Source: Sipunculus nudus (taxonomy: Eukaryota; Annelida; Sipuncula; Golfingiida; Sipunculidae). Taken from it: a DNA stretch of 64,000 nucleotides. Under the pieces are notes generated by a model. It was given only the letters and a program-made list of their open reading frames with translations, had not been told where the DNA came from and did no database searches. The stretch lies in contig CM049317.1 in the NCBI GenBank assembly GCA_026874595.1, forward strand, positions 55,152,118 through 55,216,117, read 5' to 3'. Within the stretch, counting starts at the first letter, position 1; every line of letters starts with the position of its first letter. This document shows, one piece after another, positions 1 to 11,175 of the stretch. The translations under genes and the position numbers were made by a program.

Positions 1-386
1 TTTATGCCACGTAGGTAGGGGTAAAGAATGTCAATATCTATTTTCGTCAGGCAAAGCCACTCCCGCCCACCTGAGCAGACGACACCGGAAATGACAAACG
101 TAATCTCCTTGCAGTCTCCTACATAAGCTCTTTTAGGAAAGTTTGAAATTGATCTGACTGGAGACAATGATGCGAGATATATATTGACATTAATACTTGA
201 ATCGGAAATTTGTCGCTGGACTAATATTGTTGGAAGGGATTTCATGTCTTGATGAAAGCTTGGAGGATCGTTTGGAAAAAAACTCTCTATTTTAGATCAC
301 TTATTATCAGGCAGCTTCAAATGCCTTCACATAGGTATAACGATTTCTGGTTACGCTTGCTTCGGATAACCGGGGACCAAGTAACC
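1..386. other. No recognised feature
   Basis: Unique-looking AT-rich sequence. No convincing exon, RNA gene or repeat was seen before the G-homopolymer. Confidence 0.5.
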
Positions 387-445
387 GGGGGGGGGGGGGG
401 GGGTTATTTGAAATTGAATTCAGATTACCTCCTCCTGGGGGGGGG
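387..445 (+). repeat. Poly-G tracts (17 G and 9 G)
   Basis: A run of 17 G (387-403) and a second of 9 G (437-445) lie 33 bp apart. Long G runs can form G-quadruplexes and are often length-variable or mis-assembled. The short glycine-rich frame across them is a by-product of the homopolymer. Confidence 0.9.
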
Positions 446-500
446 TACTTGAAGTACGTTTTAACCTGTCCTCTAAGATTTCAAATATTAATGTTTACTG

Positions 501-996
501 CCTCCGCCAGCAGGGTATGCGTTCATTTCCGTTCGTGTGTGTGTTTGTGTTTATGTGTGTTTGTTCACAATATAACTCACGCAGTCATGAACGAAATCTC
601 ATGAAATTTTTAGGGAAATTTCAGGGCTGGGCTGGCAAGAATCGATTATATATTGGTGTTCACGAAGTTTCTTCACCGGATTTGGGGGCATCATCAATGA
701 ATATTAAAAAATGTACGGCTACATATGCACGAACGTACCTGGGAATATTGGCCAACAGATAAATGAATGCAAACAAGGTCTAGCATCATGTGCAGCGCAG
801 TATGGCCTTATGCCATCCGGGCACGTCACGTTCGAGCGTCCAGCGTCTTACAATTACGGTGTCCGGCGTGTGCGTAGAGCGTTTATGAAACGTGTGCTCT
901 CAGCTCTGAGGTGAGTGGATGCACACCGGTTAATGAGCATCCCATAAAAATGACTCCCATATGGCGGAGGCATGTATCCATTGGGAATAAACGATA
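501..996 (+). mobile_element. Family A MITE-like element, copy A1
   Basis: This copy opens with CCTCCGCC (501-508) and nears its end with GGCGGAGG (about 963-970), so the termini are short inverted repeats. After the 5' end comes the family's GT-rich stretch, then the conserved blocks TCACGCAGTCATGAACG and ACGAACGTACCTGGGAATAT. Five relatives occur at 12.3, 22.7, 41.3, 44.6 and 51.7 kb. A1 is longer because about 155 bp of unrelated sequence (about 775-930) sits between GAATGCAAAC and the GAGCATCC block, probably a later insertion. There is no coding capacity, so it would be non-autonomous; the family class is unknown. Confidence 0.75.
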
Positions 997-1375
997 ATTT
1001 GTCTCCATGGTGCGACGTTTAATTTCAATGGTGATAAAACTGCGATTGTTAACCCCTTGAGATCAGCTGACTGGTTGCCTAGAAACAAACCCTAACACGT
1101 GATCGTCCGTCTGGTGTTATTACACTTCCCACTTTGTGTCTCCAGGTCATAGTGACATTTATATCAGTGATTTCCAATTTAGATATGGATAACTATTCCG
1201 TTCTGGATACAAACTTCAGAACAGTTTAACATTGTGCAGAAAAACATGCGACTACAAGTTATTATTAGCGATATCTTGTAATTAAACTATGAAGCAACAT
1301 TTGTTTTATATTTCCCTTTTTAACCTTTTTTATCATGCGTTTTATGATAAAACATCGGGGCTGTCAGGAACGCGC
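997..1375. other. No recognised feature
   Basis: Non-repetitive AT-rich sequence between two dispersed repeats. No gene signal was seen. Confidence 0.45.
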
Positions 1376-1772
1376 GGGTAAGCGTCTGTGACGCTCGAAA
1401 TCTATCTCTGACGCTCGATTCTTGAGGTCAAGGCGTCCGACCGGGCGCGTGATATTTTTGGCTGTTGCCAGTGTTGTACCGGTAAAATCTAAGTTGGTTC
1501 TTGTAGTAGTTACTCACAACTGACAACTCTCTCAAAAACATTCAGTTGGGTAAACACTCTGCTAACAACTAGCCCTTAGATTTCATTCCAGTCAAATTAT
1601 AAAATGATGACACAATATCTGATTATATAATGATACATCAATTATGATAACAAGAAAAAAAAATCAAATTTTACACAATTCTTCATGTATATGACACGGA
1701 TCACCATACATTGGGATGCTCCAAATTCTCATATGACGCACCAAACTTTTGATCTGAGCGTCCCCGACTCTT
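1376..1772 (+). repeat. Family H dispersed repeat, copy H1
   Basis: This segment shares an ordered set of blocks with 15,976-16,335: GGTAAGCGTC then GTGACGCTCG at the start, a GTTG...TTGTAGTAGT block, an AT-rich middle with ATAATCAGATAAT-like motifs, then GATGCTCCAAA and a final GACGCTC-like motif. GACGCTC-type words occur at both ends, in direct and inverted form. No reading frame is conserved. It is probably a non-autonomous transposon or its relic; class and exact ends are unknown. Confidence 0.6.
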
Positions 1773-3748
1773 CAATTTTTTTAAAGCCCAGCAACATATT
1801 CGTGTGCAATGCTGTACATCACAGAAGCAATATTTACCGCCTGTCAGTGTGATCTATCTTGTTCGTATGTCTTTGATCAAATAACCGTAAAATGAGGAAA
1901 AGTGTTAAATAATATCAAATATGACAAGGTGATCCACTGATCATCCCATAATGATCATTGCAGTCAGTCATAAATAAAAGTCATCCGACCTTCGGGGATC
2001 AATGTTTTAGTCTGTGATAAATCAACCATGGCGGTCAGGGAAATCGTTTGAAATACTTGCGAGGAATGATACATACAGCCTGTGATCGGCACAAGAGGGC
2101 CAATATACTAGAAAATGCGACATTGAATGTAGTTATTATTTTAACTTAACCATCTAATTTGTTGTACCTTTTGGTAAATTTAAGAGTAAAATTGAAAAAA
2201 GATAAACCAACCAATGTTGGTTTAACCCCGACGTATCATGATAAACATATTTTGGTACTCTACTGTGCAGGCGCAGGACCCCGAACATCCCTGGATCGTT
2301 CGGTTTTTTTCTATGGGAGAAATCTTAAAATCTAACTGGACACACCAGATCTTATGTTAACTTTCAACTTAACTAATTTTATACATCTGCCAGGCAAAGC
2401 ACTTCATATCTTATAGACACAAAAATTATGGTTTATCAGAGGATAAAGATTGGACTCGACATTTGCATAAAAAACTATGGACTTTTGGGTCCGGAAAGGC
2501 AAAATATTTATCCAACCGCAAAGAATTAAACTAGTCCCCATAATTTCATATAAAAAAAAATTCGTTACATTGCTAAAAATATCAAAGAATTATATGGCTT
2601 TATTTCATTAATATAAATGTCTTTATTCACGGAAGGTTGCTCATACAGGAAGGACTCACTCATTTTACAAGATTCCAGATCGTGAAAACATCAATACCGG
2701 GCGCAGTGGGGGGGGGGGGGGGGTATGTTCACGCTCCGGCACTAATTTCGAGCCCTGCTTTTTTTTCCTTTATGTGTGAAGTGAAACTTCAACCATATGT
2801 TCTTCCAGGTGACAGTTCAGGATATAAAATCTTCTGCTGGACGCAATGATGTGCGTACACGTCACTCCACAATAAATCAATAAATATCTACGGTGAAAGG
2901 GTTGTCCTACAGGGACTTAAAAATCTACGGACTGAAACGATCACAGGTGACTCAGCTGTTCTGTGTAAACAGACATTGTTTCCTCCTCACTAGCGACAAG
3001 CTTCGGCGGCGACTCAAACTAAGTGTACGGGTCCAATACATAAAAAAAGATGGTATTTCTTATACATGAAGACCTATCTAATCCTTGAAGTTTATTTTAA
3101 CGGCAAAGTCTCATTCATGTATCTTTTTATATTCAACAAAACACACAATGGTTTGGTCATTGGACCCGAAACTTTAAATATGATCGTAACGCACTGTGCG
3201 CATCATCATGGAAGAGGTCTTTACCATCTCAAGTTAATATTCCCTCGCATTTACGCACTTACTGTTTTAACGAGCCAAAATTGATATTTTTCACCATAAA
3301 ATTCTTAACGAATACCAATCTTTGGTACTACTAATTTATCAATTGTTCTTTTTGTGTTGTGATTTGATATCCACAGTTAAAATCGAGAATAGCTAAAAAT
3401 GAGAATGTTGAGAAACGGAGTGCTTTAGTACTGCTGAGTAATTTTTCTGGCTTCTCCCATTGCAGCTACCTTTGAGAGTGCGAACCACATTTTAAAATAT
3501 TTGCCTAGCTCCCCTTGGCGCAAGGAATGTAAAGTATTAAGATAACGTACAGTTCTTGTGATGGGATGTTGGTGCCTTTTTCTTCTAAGATAAAGCGCTT
3601 GACTTATTTCACAGTCTTCATTATTGAGCACGGTGGTATAAATGTCTTAAGCGCTGGATGGTAAGTCCCAAAGTAAGGGTTCGTGATCGCGTCAGAATCA
3701 TTCTCTGTGGTTAACTAAGTCTGACTAAGATCTAGAGATCAACGATGT
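1773..3748. other. No recognised gene; one poly-G run
   Basis: Mostly unique AT-rich sequence. It contains a G homopolymer at 2708-2723. The short open frames are not accompanied by splice signals or recognisable protein motifs. Confidence 0.45.
2708..2723 (+). repeat. Poly-G tract (16 G)
   Basis: Uninterrupted run of 16 G in otherwise AT-rich DNA; a potential G-quadruplex and a likely length-polymorphic site. Confidence 0.9.
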
Positions 3749-3860
3749 GCCCTCTCCAACCACTGCGATGACACCCCTGACCAAGACCTTAACCACACGG
3801 GTGAGCCCTCTCCAACCACTGCGGTGACACCCCTGATCAAAACCTTCACCACAAGGGTGT
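3749..3860 (+). repeat. 56-bp tandem duplication
   Basis: Two adjacent units begin GCCCTCTCCAACCACTGCG at 3749 and 3805, a period of 56 bp, with only a few differences. A partial third start (GTGCCCC) follows at about 3861. The array runs directly into a family G repeat. Confidence 0.85.
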
Positions 3861-3870
3861 GCCCCGTCGC

Positions 3871-3985
3871 TTAACGCTCCTCATGTAGTGGTTAAACACT
3901 GCAGTCGTCCCAGACTTCGGTTCGTGTAACCGCTGCTTGGACTTTGCAAGGTTCTCTAGGCAGGAACACCAGGGTGTTAGATTAT
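3871..3985 (+). repeat. Family G dispersed repeat, copy G1
   Basis: It begins ACGCTCCTCATGTAGTGGTTA and contains CTGCAGTCGTCC and GTAACCGCTGC, then an AACACCAGGGTG block. The AGYGGTTA and TAACCGCT words can pair into a short stem. Relatives are at 11.1, 20.3, 21.05 and 63.4 kb. It may be a short non-autonomous element; class unknown. Confidence 0.7.
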
Positions 3986-4345
3986 GTGCCATTAGATTAT
4001 AGGTGGACACGAGTAACCGTTTTTCAGAAATTCTGCCTCATATTTCTCCTTTGATTTAAAATTAAAAACCAGTTCATAAAAAATAAAGATTATTCAATTG
4101 TGACTCAAACCTTATCAAGTAAGGAGACCAAAAAGGTACATCTGCCATTAAAATGAGAACTGGATGCGAGTGAAACCTTTTAAAATTTTGCATCAGATAA
4201 AAAATGTTTACGGACGGACGGACAGACAAGAAGGAAGGAGCTGATCACTTTATTTCATGCTCCGCTGAGGAGGTTGTATTGTATTTGATCTTGGATTTTT
4301 TACCTTTTAATTTGCTTTTTCCAGAGATACTCTATTGAGGGAAAA

Positions 4346-4348
<3 letters not shown>

Positions 4349-4408
<60 letters not shown>
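4349..4408. repeat. (TA)n microsatellite
   Basis: About 30 uninterrupted TA units. Confidence 0.97.
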
Positions 4409-4410
<2 letters not shown>

Positions 4411-4942
4411 ATTTGATAGACCACTAAGCTAGTTTTAAAATGACATACTCTCTTTGGAGTCTAATCTGAATTTAAATGTAGTTTTAAATGAAGCAGGCTG
4501 AGAAACCAGAGAAACTACCTTAAAACCCATGTCACGTGTTAAGAAAGTAAATACAGTCCTCTGCGTTCAGTGACCAGCTCTTGATTGAATCAAAATTTCT
4601 TCATGATATTATTAGCTTAGTCATAAAATACAAAAAAAGCACAGCCTTATAACACAAGACCCCCGGGGACCGAGCCTGCACGGCGTTTCTTTGCGGGTGA
4701 CGGTGTGTAGTGTTAATGGACCAGGGTTTTGCATCTTGAGCATTGAGGAAAAGAAACCGACCCGAAGCGTCCTAGCGGGTGCAACCTTGCCCTGTAAGAC
4801 TTAATTGAAGTATTTCGCTGAATCGCAAGTCATATACATGAATTAGAGACAAAGCGTTACCATAGTAACGTAATGGGTACTTTCCTAGCCATGTAAAGAT
4901 TTAATCAAGACTTATTTGGCCTAGCAGAGCTTTTGATGATTC
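4409..4942. other. No recognised feature
   Basis: Unique-looking sequence with one GC-richer patch near 4660-4800. No splice-bounded frame or RNA gene was seen. Confidence 0.4.
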
Positions 4943-5134
4943 GTGGATCACGATGCTGTAGAACGAGAACTATTGGCTCCCAGGGGAGCGGCTTTTCCTC
5001 ACATGTTCTTAGCAGACGAAGCTATCAGTGTTCAAAGATGGTGGCGCGGGGGCTCCACCGTAATGGCAGATAAACTAGAGCTTTTCTTCTTAATGGGGTA
5101 CATTGACATAGTGTTTTGTACACATGTTTACTGA
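4943..5134 (+). pseudogene. Possible PIF/Harbinger-type transposase relic
   Basis: A 63-codon open frame includes the peptide FPHMFLADEAI (about residues 18-28). This resembles the block around the second catalytic Asp of PIF/Harbinger DDE nucleases, which typically reads like L-P-(Y/H)-V-F-(V/L)-A-D-E-A-F. The Leu-rich lead-in (ERELLAP) also fits loosely. After ADEAI the frame no longer follows the family, and no other DDE block was found nearby. If the match is real this is a small decayed fragment. Only about a dozen residues support it, so chance similarity is quite possible. Confidence 0.22.
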
Positions 5135-5908
5135 CATCCTGGCCCAATACCCATGTTAGACCCCTAAACAGGGATTTGTACACGATCTTACTAGTATTTT
5201 TTTCATTACTCGCTTCCCGTTCAAGATAAGGAACTGTACGCGTGTTCGGCAGGTGTTAAGGATGCTATGACAAGTTGTATACGTGCTTTTTCTATATCGA
5301 GCACGTACTTCACCACTAGGTTAATATTGTTAGCAGTTAAATATTGACGGTACGGTTTGGAGATATAGCGTTTAAGATGTAATACCGGTTTCTCTGGAGC
5401 CATGATCACGATAAGTCTTTTTTATGTAAAGGCTATTATTCCAAGAATAGAGTGAATGCAAAAGACAATTTACCATAAACCAAATTATTCAATAAGTCAA
5501 ATCTTATACAACAGGATCACTAATATATAGTCGAATTAATATGCATTTTTATTTTGTGCAGTGTTCACTGGGATTAATCTTTTATATTATCAGATTATCA
5601 GTTCTGCGACACGTTTGTTGTTATTCAGGAAGACGTTACTCTTATCTATATATTTTATTCAGAGCACGTTTGAACTTTTCTCATGGTGATACTCTTGCGC
5701 TACGTTCAGAAAATTTATCAAATTAAAATTAATCAATGTTTATTTGAAAAAAAATTCTTTTTATTTCTTTTTTTTTCTTAAAAAGGTTAATCATAGGCGC
5801 TTGAATTGTTATAAGAGTATATTTTGGTTAAATTTGTTACTTTTCCGGGTCATTTCCTTATAACTATTACTTTTCTGACATTTTCCTGGCGTTTTTCACA
5901 CGATATGG

Positions 5909-6034
5909 TCCATCTCTTTATTATTTACTTAATATTGTCTCAAATATTAAGTAAATAATAAAGAGACAATATTAAGTAAATAAAATAAATAAATAAATAT
6001 ATTTATATATATAAAGTAAATAATAAAGAGATGG
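5909..6034. repeat. Inverted repeat / snap-back hairpin
   Basis: The 24-nt arm at 5913-5936 is the exact reverse complement of 5943-5966, leaving a 6-nt loop. The same AAGTAAATAATAAAGAGATGG word recurs at 6014-6034. The outer GGTCCAT (5908-5914) and an AGGACCAT near 6047-6054 extend the inverted layout. The arms are AT-rich and would extrude easily. It could be the core of a small foldback element. Confidence 0.85.
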
Positions 6035-6111
6035 CCAATATAGAGAGGACCATGACAGAATATATATAAATGTATATATATATATATAAATATATATCAA
6101 ATATAAAAAAA

Positions 6112-6114
<3 letters not shown>

Positions 6115-6165
<51 letters not shown>

Positions 6166-6204
6166 GAGAGAGCGCAAGAGAAAGGGACAGAGAGAGAGAG
6201 AGAG
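6115..6204 (+). repeat. (AG)n microsatellite
   Basis: Long AG run (to about 6160), a short interruption, then a second AG run (about 6190-6204). The Arg-Glu and Leu-Ser frames on the two strands are low-complexity by-products. Confidence 0.95.
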
Positions 6205-7343
6205 GCAGGCCATTCTGAGCCGAATCAGAAGTCGCATATTCTGAGTAACATTAATTAGCTGCTGGTTCAGCGCCCAGAAGTCATTCAGTGTTCGAGGGAG
6301 TGCTAGGTCTACAAAATCCAATTTATCATCATTAGAAAACACCGCGGTCACTTTCATTTGCTTCCCCATTGAGTAACAATGACAATAATATCCTTAATGA
6401 CTCAGAATGAATCCTGAGGTCTGTTACCAGATCTGTTATGCCCATTTTCAGCTTACAAGTCAAGATTAGTAAGTATTTTTACAAACAGTTTGTACCAGCC
6501 ACTCTCCATAACAGGTTTACATTACACGAGTTTAAGTCCGGGGAGATTTTCGTATTACTATTTGAATTGATATTGATGAGGAGCAGATGAGATAAAGATA
6601 TACCGTGCGGGCTACCTTAGTGGGCGGTCATTCAATCTCAGAGGTGGCTCCATTTGCTCTCTATTAAATCCTTTTAAAGTCTAAATAATGCGATATAAAG
6701 CTTCTCACGCTTGTTATTAGCTAGGGATTGATGGCATAAATGCATCTTCAGTTTCGACATTAAAACAAATTTCTTTGCAAAACCCAGAAATGAAATCCCA
6801 CAGAGATGGAAATACAACCAACGTGTTCTAACTTTTATGGCCCTGTAATTTATCTCCAAAGGACTAACTAACCCGTGAGCAGACAAACCATTTACGTAAG
6901 GAGCTTCTGGTTATTTTTATCTCAAGATTAGCGTGAAGGATTATTTCATCCATGTTTTTCATGTTTTTAGGACATGGAAATTGAAATGAAAGGGTAGAAT
7001 CTTGTAGGATCATGAATTGTTCCTGTCTAAATTCTACCAAAGGTTTTCAAGAGTATCAGGTTCTAGAGTTTGAGTCAACGTGCAGTTGATACCTATATTG
7101 GTGAAGTAAAAAAAATGAAAAATGAGCAGATGTAATTCTAGATTAAACAGATCTAATATTTGAAATTTCCTTTTAGCAATAGACTGAAAAACGTGTGTAC
7201 TCCAATGGGTTCATAAAGAATTTGATCGATCACTCATTTCAAATCTGTTTACCATATATTTGGCAAAGGTATAAGATTCTGTCACATTTCTGAAAGAATA
7301 AGTTATAATATTTTTTCTTTGAAGTATTTTATTCATATTTTTA

Positions 7344-8199
7344 TGTTACGGAACCCAATATCAACAGATTACGTATGCGTGACGAACATAAACTTTTTCA
7401 TGGAGAAAAAAAAAATCAAATTCTGTAACACAAGGCAGCGTGAAATGTCTAGGGGAATGAATAAAGAAGTCAGCGGTTTTTTGTTAACAAATAACTATAA
7501 TTTATTCTTAAAACAACCCTAACACTACAATACACTAAATCAATACAATTACACAGTACAACAACAGTATAACAGCAAATCAATATAATCACCCAGCCTA
7601 ATAAACAAAGTGCACAGTAACTAGATACCACCACTGTCGAAGCGACAAGTCCTTTAAAATGCGTAAGCCGGAAGAATAGTTCACACAATTCGTCTCACAG
7701 AATAACAGTCCAATGTTAAACTCTTGTAACAATCCCGAAAGTAAACTGAAGACCAAATAAGATTCGTCACAAATCCAGAAGAAAATCTGAAGAAAATCTA
7801 TAATTGCCGCACTTATCGGAATAGGTCCAACAAACTGACTTACACCCTTCTGTGTCCGCTTGAATATTCTCTCACCTCTCTCCCGGCTCTAAAACACAGT
7901 CTCTTTATATAACTTTTCACCTCAAGCCGAAAACTTTCAATTTCTCGAACAATCTAAAGAACCTAACATAATAAACACGCTCAAAGAACATACTAGAACA
8001 AAGAACGCTGTGTATCTACACGCCAGGGTTCAACCAATGCGGATTAAACCGAGCCTGCAACATCCGGCCAGGCGAGGCCGCTACGCGAGCTACGCGTGGC
8101 ATACGAACCAACTGTCAACAACGCATTGAGCACCCCTGCGCACAATAAAAACAAACACATGCGAGACCGCTGCACACAATAAAAAGAGCACCTGTAACA
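7344..8199 (+). mobile_element. Family E LTR-like element, copy E1 (probable solo LTR)
   Basis: The element runs from TGTTACGGAACCCAATATCA to CACCTGTAACA (856 bp), i.e. TG...CA termini with a short inverted repeat. A related copy of 817 bp lies at 48,701-49,517 and aligns along its whole length. Near its 3' half it has a TATA-box-like CTTTATATAAC (about 7910), and AATAAA lies about 20 bp before the 3' end. This layout fits an LTR with promoter and polyadenylation signal. No second LTR, internal region or protein-coding frame was found here. I see no clear target duplication, so a non-autonomous DNA transposon remains possible. Confidence 0.6.
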
Positions 8200-8349
8200 A
8201 TATCGAATTACACATATCCTTGAAAATATAACAGGGCGTCATTTTTTTTATTTAAATGAGTGAGTATAAACAGGAGAGTGTCGTTTATCCGAAAATAACT
8301 CGGACAGGGCTTTTGTTCGAATTAACGGTGTTCGGATTGACGGCGCCCT

Positions 8350-8362
8350 ACTGTACTTATAT

Positions 8363-8408
<46 letters not shown>

Positions 8409-8446
8409 ATATGACTCTGAAGAGTTTAAAGTTAGATCTCTTTATG

Positions 8447-8484
<38 letters not shown>
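8350..8484. repeat. Two (TA)n microsatellites
   Basis: TA arrays at about 8357-8405 and 8448-8484 are separated by about 40 bp; the word TATGTTATAT appears at both borders, suggesting a local duplication. Confidence 0.93.
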
Positions 8485-8488
<4 letters not shown>

Positions 8489-8896
8489 ATGTTCTGTTTC
8501 ATACTTTTAGTTAAGCTCTTTCAGGTATGAATTACTCGGCAAGACCAAAGATTCTGGGTAGAAGCAACTGCCAACTCTTCCTTAACATCACTTTAATTAA
8601 CTTTTGCGTGAAATCGTAGATACTTATCATACAGCAGACTACCAGTTATCTGGCAAATACAAATTTAATATTTTAGAAAAAATAACCTATGTTCACAGAT
8701 ATTTCCAATAAAGTAAAGTTTGATCTCTGTATGAATACTACCATTACCTGTCACACGTTTACTGATCGTCTGATATGGTTCCAGGAATTAATGATGACGT
8801 CACAAATTGGCTATAGGGGTGATGGTTTAAAGTTAAATTGTATTACCTCTGGCTCTGACGTTCCTGGTCTTTTGGGCTCAAACTTAACTGTAGGTT

Positions 8897-9366
8897 CAGT
8901 GGCGTCAACTTATCTTCAAGGGAGGGGTGTGGGTGACTCCAAGTGTGTGGTTGGTGTGTGTTTGTGCTTTGGGGGGGGGGGGGGATAATCAAAGTTGATA
9001 CAGCCTTTTTTTTATAAACATAGTATATATAAAAGAATATATGTATAAATATAATTAATATATATTATTGTCTGTGTGACACCTTTTAAAATATATTATA
9101 ATTAAGTATAAGATTTAAAAAATATGGTATTATGTTTCCCGGATAGGATAATTCTAAACCAGGTTTGAGTATATAATATTTCATAGTAAACTCAGATATA
9201 GAACCAAAGTCTGTAATTCTAATTATCCATATATTTTATTTCCTATATATAAATACTATAATTTGAAGAGCGGGGGTGGGCTAGGGTTAATTATATTGAC
9301 CCCCACCCCCTTTTTTTAAAAAGGAAGCATAAATGCACACCCCATGGCCCTGCATGGACGCCCCTG
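8897..9366 (-). mobile_element. Family F hAT-like non-autonomous element, copy F1
   Basis: The ends are CAGTGGCGTCAA (8897) and GGACGCCCCTG (to 9366), imperfect inverted repeats of the CAGNGGCG type common in hAT transposons. Read on the minus strand it begins CAGGGGCGTC. The interior is AT-rich, with a 14-G run at 8971-8984 and a C/G-rich patch at 9270-9310. The block TGTCTGTGTGACACCTTTTAAAATAT corresponds to its relatives at 18.6 and 28.3 kb. The flanking 8-mers match only weakly (4 of 8), so the target duplication is not proven. It has no transposase. Confidence 0.65.
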
Positions 9367-9827
9367 TACGGATTGGTTCTATGTGCATTATTTTATGCTG
9401 ACTGGTGGTGCTTTCTGACAACTTTGTGCAATTATAAAATGTTCATAAAGTACCCGGCAAGATCGCCATAAATATCAAGAGTATCATCTTAATAATCTGG
9501 TGTAATTGGGTACTGGTCCATGGATGTAATATAGCACAGGCAGCTGCAATGTCAGTGATGCGCTAGAGCTCCAATTAAAAATAATTGACTTAAGTCCGAT
9601 GACATTTGGTTTAATTTGACTGTTTGTGAACTTCATATAGAATAATAATACTTTTTCTGAAGTAACTATGCCGGAAATCGATTCAGTCACCCAAAAATAA
9701 TTTTTACGCAACTTTATGTAAAAAAATGCTTTTAATTTTTGCTGATAGCTGTAAGATGCTTTCGGAGTGAAATAAAACCCTGCAAATGAAAGAAAACTGA
9801 CATTTTACAGAATAGAAAGTAATATAG

Positions 9828-9830
<3 letters not shown>

Positions 9831-9858
<28 letters not shown>

Positions 9859-9916
9859 TGATAATAAAATACTAATACTACTACTAATAATAATAATAGT
9901 AATAATATTAATAATT
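9831..9916 (+). repeat. (AAT)n / trinucleotide microsatellite
   Basis: Imperfect AAT/ACT trinucleotide array followed by an A-run. Confidence 0.93.
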
Positions 9917-10638
9917 AAAAAAAAAACAGAATATCATAGAAGAAGTGTTCATCCGTCACCCACACAACATAAAACTGTTCATTTTTCACTAGATGCACGA
10001 AATGAATTTTTTTCACAGAAAGTGATCCTATCTGCAGGTTAAAAATGATGTGTAAACGTTAACAAGGCGCTCTAAGAAAGTCGAGACGAAAAGGGATAAG
10101 AAGCATAGTTTGAAAACGTTTACATAAATTTGCATGTTTAATGAATTTTAATATTTAGTTCTTGAAGTTTAAAACACCGCCATCGTATTTTAGTGAATTT
10201 GAGAGAGTTTACATAAATTTACATATTAAATGAATTCCAGTGTTATGTGTAGTAGGTCATAAGCAGCGCCATGCAATTAGCTGATCGAAACTATGGTCGG
10301 ATGAGCTAAAAAGCATGATATAAAAGTCATTGCTCCCTTTGAAATCGGAAGCAGTCCTTCAGATAACAATTCAAGGAAATTTGAAATGAAAAATCTCTAC
10401 ATATAGCCTCGGAAAGACTCTGTAACAAAGAGTTAACCTCAGCTGTGACATGTCAATTAGCCAGTAACAAAGGGAAGAACATTTTTTTCTACATTACAAA
10501 ATAATCACGACTACCTGTTCATTTGCTCTGGGTTGGGTTACTGTTTATTGAAATCATATCATGAGTTGGAATGTCTGAACATAAATAATAATGAAATAAT
10601 GAACATATTCGCTAATGTACAGGTAATACGTTTCCACC
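9917..10638. other. No recognised feature
   Basis: Unique-looking. A short local similarity (ACATAAATTTGCATGTTTAATGAATT near 10,121 and a like word near 10,211) hints at an old local duplication. Confidence 0.4.
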
Positions 10639-11020
10639 GGCTTCTCCGGCTCAGGTTAGTGCACAAGACTCACAGCCGGGAGATCGTGAGTTCGAATCTC
10701 AGCCGAGGCGGTGAGATTTTTCACGGTCCGCCCAAATCCAGGGTGAGCGCTCTGCAGGCTTAACGGGAAGGCTGTGCCCCACAGTCCTGTATCCCTCACA
10801 AAAAAACGAGTGCTGGGGGGGGGGGGGGTGTTCCTCGGTGTCATGACCCGGGACCCGCAGGTGCGGAAACCGGGCCTGGGTGACACCATGATTCAAAATA
10901 ATATGACATGAAGCGAGAGCTACCGACCTGTCACGTTGTCACAAACCGAAATGGAACCCTGCAGATGTACATACAAAGGATAAGAATTAGATAAGAAGGC
11001 TTAAAATGGAGGCCGTTACC
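10639..11020 (+). mobile_element. Family B tRNA-derived SINE, copy B1
   Basis: The 5' part is tRNA-like: GGCTCAGGTTAGTGCAC (about 10,648-10,664) resembles box A, and GAGTTCGAATCTC (10,688-10,700) is a near-perfect box B of an RNA polymerase III promoter. The body shares the blocks GGTGAGCGCTCTGCAGGCT, ACGAGTGC plus a G-run (14 G at 10,815-10,828), GGACCCGCAGGTGCGG and AACCGAAATGGAACCC with copies at 45.6 and 57.7 kb. The extended body rules out a plain tRNA gene. Exact 3' end and target duplication are unclear. Confidence 0.8.
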
Positions 11021-11090
11021 CCCACCAAAAAATAAGTAATACGTAGCCTGCGGATAACGGCTTCTGTGTGTGACTAAAGCCAGGAGATCG

Positions 11091-11175
11091 TTACGCTCCT
11101 CACGTAGCGGTTATAGCTGCAGTCGTCCTAGAACTTCTTGGTGTAGAACAACTGCTTTGTATAGCAAAGCATGTT
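11091..11175 (+). repeat. Family G dispersed repeat, copy G2
   Basis: It begins TTACGCTCCTCACGTAGCGG and continues with GCTGCAGTCGTCC and an ACTGCTTTGTATAGCAA block, as in the other G copies. It is shorter than G4. It starts about 70 bp after SINE B1. Confidence 0.65.

Larger units (their letters stand above)
5135..7343. other. No recognised gene; palindrome and GA microsatellite inside
   Basis: AT-rich sequence holding the inverted repeat at 5909-6034 and the GA array at 6115-6204, both listed separately. Nothing else recognisable was seen. Confidence 0.45.

Noticed and set aside
6070-6369. Arg-Glu-rich and Leu-Ser-rich frames
   Set aside because: By-products of the AG microsatellite on opposite strands.
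10639-10710. tRNA gene
   Set aside because: Box A and B are present, but the sequence continues into a shared 300-bp body found in three copies, so it is a SINE head.
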